A DNA stretch of 64,000 nt from Amoebidium appalachense (Eukaryota > Ichthyosporea): the NCBI GenBank assembly GCA_963693365.1, contig CAVNZM010000006.1, positions 1,364,001-1,428,000 on the forward strand. The letters run 5' to 3'. Position 1 is the first letter of the stretch; every line of letters starts with the position of its first letter. The position numbers and the translations under genes were made by a program. This document shows positions 61,141-64,000 of this stretch, one piece after another. The notes beneath the pieces are model-generated. The model had not been told where the DNA came from, did no database searches, and saw nothing but the letters and a program-made list of their open reading frames with translations.

Positions 61141-61472
61141 TGGAGTCTGTCTGGAGAGACAGCTGAATACTATGAGCTAACTATCTTGCAAAACAATATA
61201 GGTGCACTTGAGTCTTTCTTTCTTTTTCGTTTCTTCCCCTCTTCCCCATGTTTTCCAAACATTTGTTTGTGTGGTGGTGTGGTGGGATAATAAATCAATG
61301 TGGGTATTTGTGTGCATTGGATGTTCTTGTGCGGAGGGGGGTGGTACTATACATATCATTGAACTATGGGTTTGTGTGTGGGTGTGTCTGTGTGTGTGTG
61401 TCTGCGTGTCTGCACACGTCACGGTGTCCGTGTGTCCGTGTGTCTGTGTGTGTCTGCATGTGTGTGTGTGCA

Positions 61473-61680
61473 TGCGCGCAGTTTTGTTTGAGCGCGTGCG
61501 CGTGCGTGGCGCTACAGTGTGTGTGTGTGTGTGTGTGTGGGCGCCCAAGCGCCCGCGTGCGCGCGCGCGTGTGTGAGCATGCGAGCATGCGAGCGTGCGT
61601 GCATAGGTGTGTGTGTGCGTGCGCGCAGTTTTGTTTGAGCGCGTGCGCGTGCGTGGCGCTACAGTGTGTGTGTGCGTGTG
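61473..61680 (+). repeat. partial tandem duplication, 147-bp period
   Basis: GCGCGCAGTTTTGTTTGAGC and the following 30 bases, through GGCGCTACAGTGTGTG, occur at 61474 and again at 61621 without a difference. GT/GC-rich sequence separates them. Confidence 0.85.
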
Positions 61681-61739
61681 TGTGTGCATGTGTGCCTGTG
61701 TATGTGTGCGTGTGTATGTTGTAGAGGGGAAATAGAAGG

Positions 61740-63535
61740 GAAATAGAAGACAGAGAGTGATAAATAATAATAATCGGGCTGGTTGACCATATATTTATAG
61801 ATTATACCGTGTACAAGCAGTGTAATAAGAACCAGTGAGCTTACAAGGGTGCTCTGCCAACGTTAGTTACACCTAAATGAACGGTGACCTAAGGAGCGCA
61901 TCACCACACGTTCATTAGCTAAGCGTGGTCTAGAATGTAGAACAATACAAACTAGCGGACTTAGTCCCTGCCTTAGGCGTCCCAAGTAGCTATATACGAA
62001 CTGGTTGGAGCCGGTGTATGGCTATGTGTTGCAATGGACACTGTAAACAATGATATACACGGCAATCGGTAAAGTGAGGTGTCAATCGATGGTCAAACAA
62101 GCCTTATTGTAAAGTATCCTCACGGACACTTCAGTGTAAAATGTATGTGTATGAGTGTAAACGGGGTTCACTCTGAACTGGATTTCAGAGGATCGATGCG
62201 TGCGTTTATATACGGATGGTCGACCCGGACAAGATTACTTGACCAATTACACAACTCCCTAGCCGACCAATCATATTACAGATTAGTACAGGGCTAGTAA
62301 TTACTGTGTGTGACTACTTGGTCTCTTGCCGGTTCTAACACTCATATATAATCTTTACTGCTGCATGACTTATGACTTACACAGCCCCGAAATATACTCC
62401 AAATAAACAGGTACCAGTACTTTTCCTGTTTATGACTTTGGTTACCAGTTACCTTTCGGAGTGCTGTCTCTCTCACATGTGTAACTGCAGGTTTACAACG
62501 ACCACTCATTGCAGCTGGACTTTACCGGGATGCCCTCAACATGACTGGTCGAATATGAGACTCCCCAATCACTCACAACCTGCTTGTTAGTTATTCGTTC
62601 TCTATGGCCGCAGCATTTACGTGTTCCAATCAACACAGAAGAGGCCATAAGTGTCCACTCACGCGAGTCTCACTGTAGTTCGTTTCCAAGTAACCGAACA
62701 TATGTAATTGTATTTGATCATCCGATTGGAAAAGCAGATATAACATTTATGATTGGCTCATTCATCAGCAAACGCCGACATCTGACTGGATGAGCCGGCA
62801 CCGACGAATTGTAAATAAAGCAAATAGATCTGAATAGATCTGAATCGATCGATTGACACGAATGCTCGCCGCGGAGACATAACACTTATTATATCCAAAA
62901 TTCAATAGCGTTGGCTAATCCGCGGATTTGATAGGTCATAACTCGATAGCGGGGATACAATCGAAGGTAGCCCTACGTGTCGTAACGAGAAACTCTGCCA
63001 AGGGGTATTTATGATTGGTCCAGATCGAATCCGGTTCGATCCGATTAGCCATATAAGGAAACTGCAAAAAACCGTTTTTACGAAAGGTAGCCCTACGTCT
63101 TTCGACCCACAATGCAAGGGCCCCCTACGGGTACGGGGTCTAAATGTAATACATGCGAGCCAGTACATTGGATTATGTAAGATAAACACAACAATTTTGA
63201 ATAGCAGGTATGCCGCGAAACCAGAAAGGTTCGTAGAGTGAATAAGTTAAGAACTAGTAAAAATCATGGAAATAAGAAAGAAAACATAGAAGTTAGAAGA
63301 AAGAGACATATATATATCTATCTAGTGGTGCCGGGTGTAGAAGGTGTAGTGTGTGCGCGTATGTGAGAATCCGTTATGCATTTTGGAATGTGATCATGGC
63401 ATTGTGGAATGTTACCAAAGTGTAGTGAACGATCGCGATCGGAAAAATAGAGATGGAAACATGGTGAGAGAGAGAGAGAGAGAGAATGAGAGACTCGGGA
63501 AGAGAGAGAGACAGCAGAGAGAGTCGGAGGAAGAG

Positions 63536-63571
<36 letters not shown>

Positions 63572-64000
63572 AGAAGAAGAGTGAGAGAGGAGAGAGAGAC
63601 GGAGATATGTGTATGCACATGTGTGTGTGTATGCGTGTGTGTTTGACGGGGGAGGGGGGGTAGGGGATGGGGGGGGTATGGGTTGGGGGGGGGGGGGGGG
63701 GGGGGGAGGAGGCTACGTGTATGTTGTGTTTTGGGAGGAAGAGTTAGTGTTGATGTGAACGTGAGCACACAGGGGAGCCATGATCGAATACTAAATCTAT
63801 ATGTCGAAGTGTTTAGGCTATCCGGGAAACATAGGGAGAGAGAAAGAAATGTCAGTGGGAGAAGGTTGTTAGTTGATGTGACTGTATGATGGGTTTGGTG
63901 GTGGTGTGTGCGTAGGTATGTGTGACAGTATGTGTATTTGTGCGTGTGTGTGTGTGTGTGCATGTGTGTTTATATCAAACTGTGCGCCAAATGGGACGGG
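61740..64000. other. right end of window, no recognised gene
   Basis: Bases 61740-63340 are unique, moderately AT-rich sequence with only short open frames. GGTAGCCCTACGT occurs twice (62966 and 63084). Bases 63460-63620 are purine repeats with a run of about 30 A, 63680-63710 poly-G, and 63900-63970 GT repeat. Confidence 0.6.

Larger units (their letters stand above)
53180..61200 (+). repeat. segmental duplication, copy B
   Basis: Counterpart of 43190-51150. It begins in a (CA)n tract downstream of CNOT10 exon 13, so only exons 14-16 are included. Copy B uniquely carries the hAT-like element at 57202-58815, lacks the F-box/LRR gene, and has frameshifts in both duplicated genes. Confidence 0.88.

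Noticed and set aside
61177-61724. Frames on both strands of 120-170 codons.
   Set aside because: GT/CA-rich repeat translations with the 147-bp partial duplication; no domain.

Overview
This is nuclear DNA of an intron-rich eukaryote. Six genes or gene families can be read, nearly all split by GT-AG introns. Between the exons lie very long homopolymer C/G tracts, (CA)n/(GT)n and (GA)n/(CT)n microsatellites, and composite C-then-A (or T-then-G) runs. The gene set (a RUFY-like RUN protein, an RNF217/RNF144-type RBR ubiquitin ligase and a complete CNOT10) fits an opisthokont, possibly a unicellular holozoan such as an ichthyosporean. That placement is inference from gene content only. No rRNA, tRNA, CRISPR array or prokaryotic operon was seen. 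Most long open frames here are translated microsatellites and were left out.

Layout. 2.1-10.0 kb (+): an 11-exon coiled-coil protein of unknown function (286 aa as joined). 13.2-11.0 kb (-): the last three exons of a gene with a SAM-like segment. 22.6-16.7 kb (-): an 8-exon, 358-aa RBR E3 ligase with a C-terminal membrane segment. 32.9-23.1 kb (-): a RUN-domain, RUFY-like gene, followed by coiled-coil exons. 34.3-45.2 kb (+): a 16-exon, 672-aa CNOT10, every intron phase consistent. 48.4-47.0 kb (-): an F-box/LRR gene with a 27-nt GT...AG segment carrying two in-frame stops. 49.2-50.8 kb (+): a mitochondrial-type membrane/coiled-coil protein whose frame stops at TGA and then stays open for over 200 codons.

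The right part is a tandem segmental duplication about 10 kb apart: copy A about 43.2-51.15 kb, copy B about 53.18-61.2 kb. Copy B repeats only the last three CNOT10 exons (a frameshifted fragment) and the mitochondrial-type gene (a +1 frameshift in its proline stretch, but the same TGA and the same downstream open frame). The copies differ by two 1.6-kb insertions. Copy A carries the F-box/LRR gene. Copy B carries a hAT-like element (57202-58815) with 14-bp perfect inverted ends and an 8-bp target duplication; copy A shows the empty site.

Other structure: a 493-bp element with 32-bp perfect inverted ends inside a CNOT10 intron, a smaller MITE-like element near 3.5 kb, six copies of a ~110-bp dispersed repeat with C-rich (C)n(A)n tails, several tandem duplications of 110-192 bp, and a 47-bp perfect palindrome flanked by an 8-bp direct repeat.

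The genes do not form one pathway. CNOT10 (mRNA deadenylation), the RBR ligase (ubiquitin) and the RUN protein (endosomal traffic) are housekeeping cell-biology genes that happen to be neighbours. The most interesting signal is the conserved stop-plus-open-frame arrangement in the duplicated mitochondrial-type gene, where both copies hold a 66-nt, frame-neutral GT...AG candidate intron spanning the stop.
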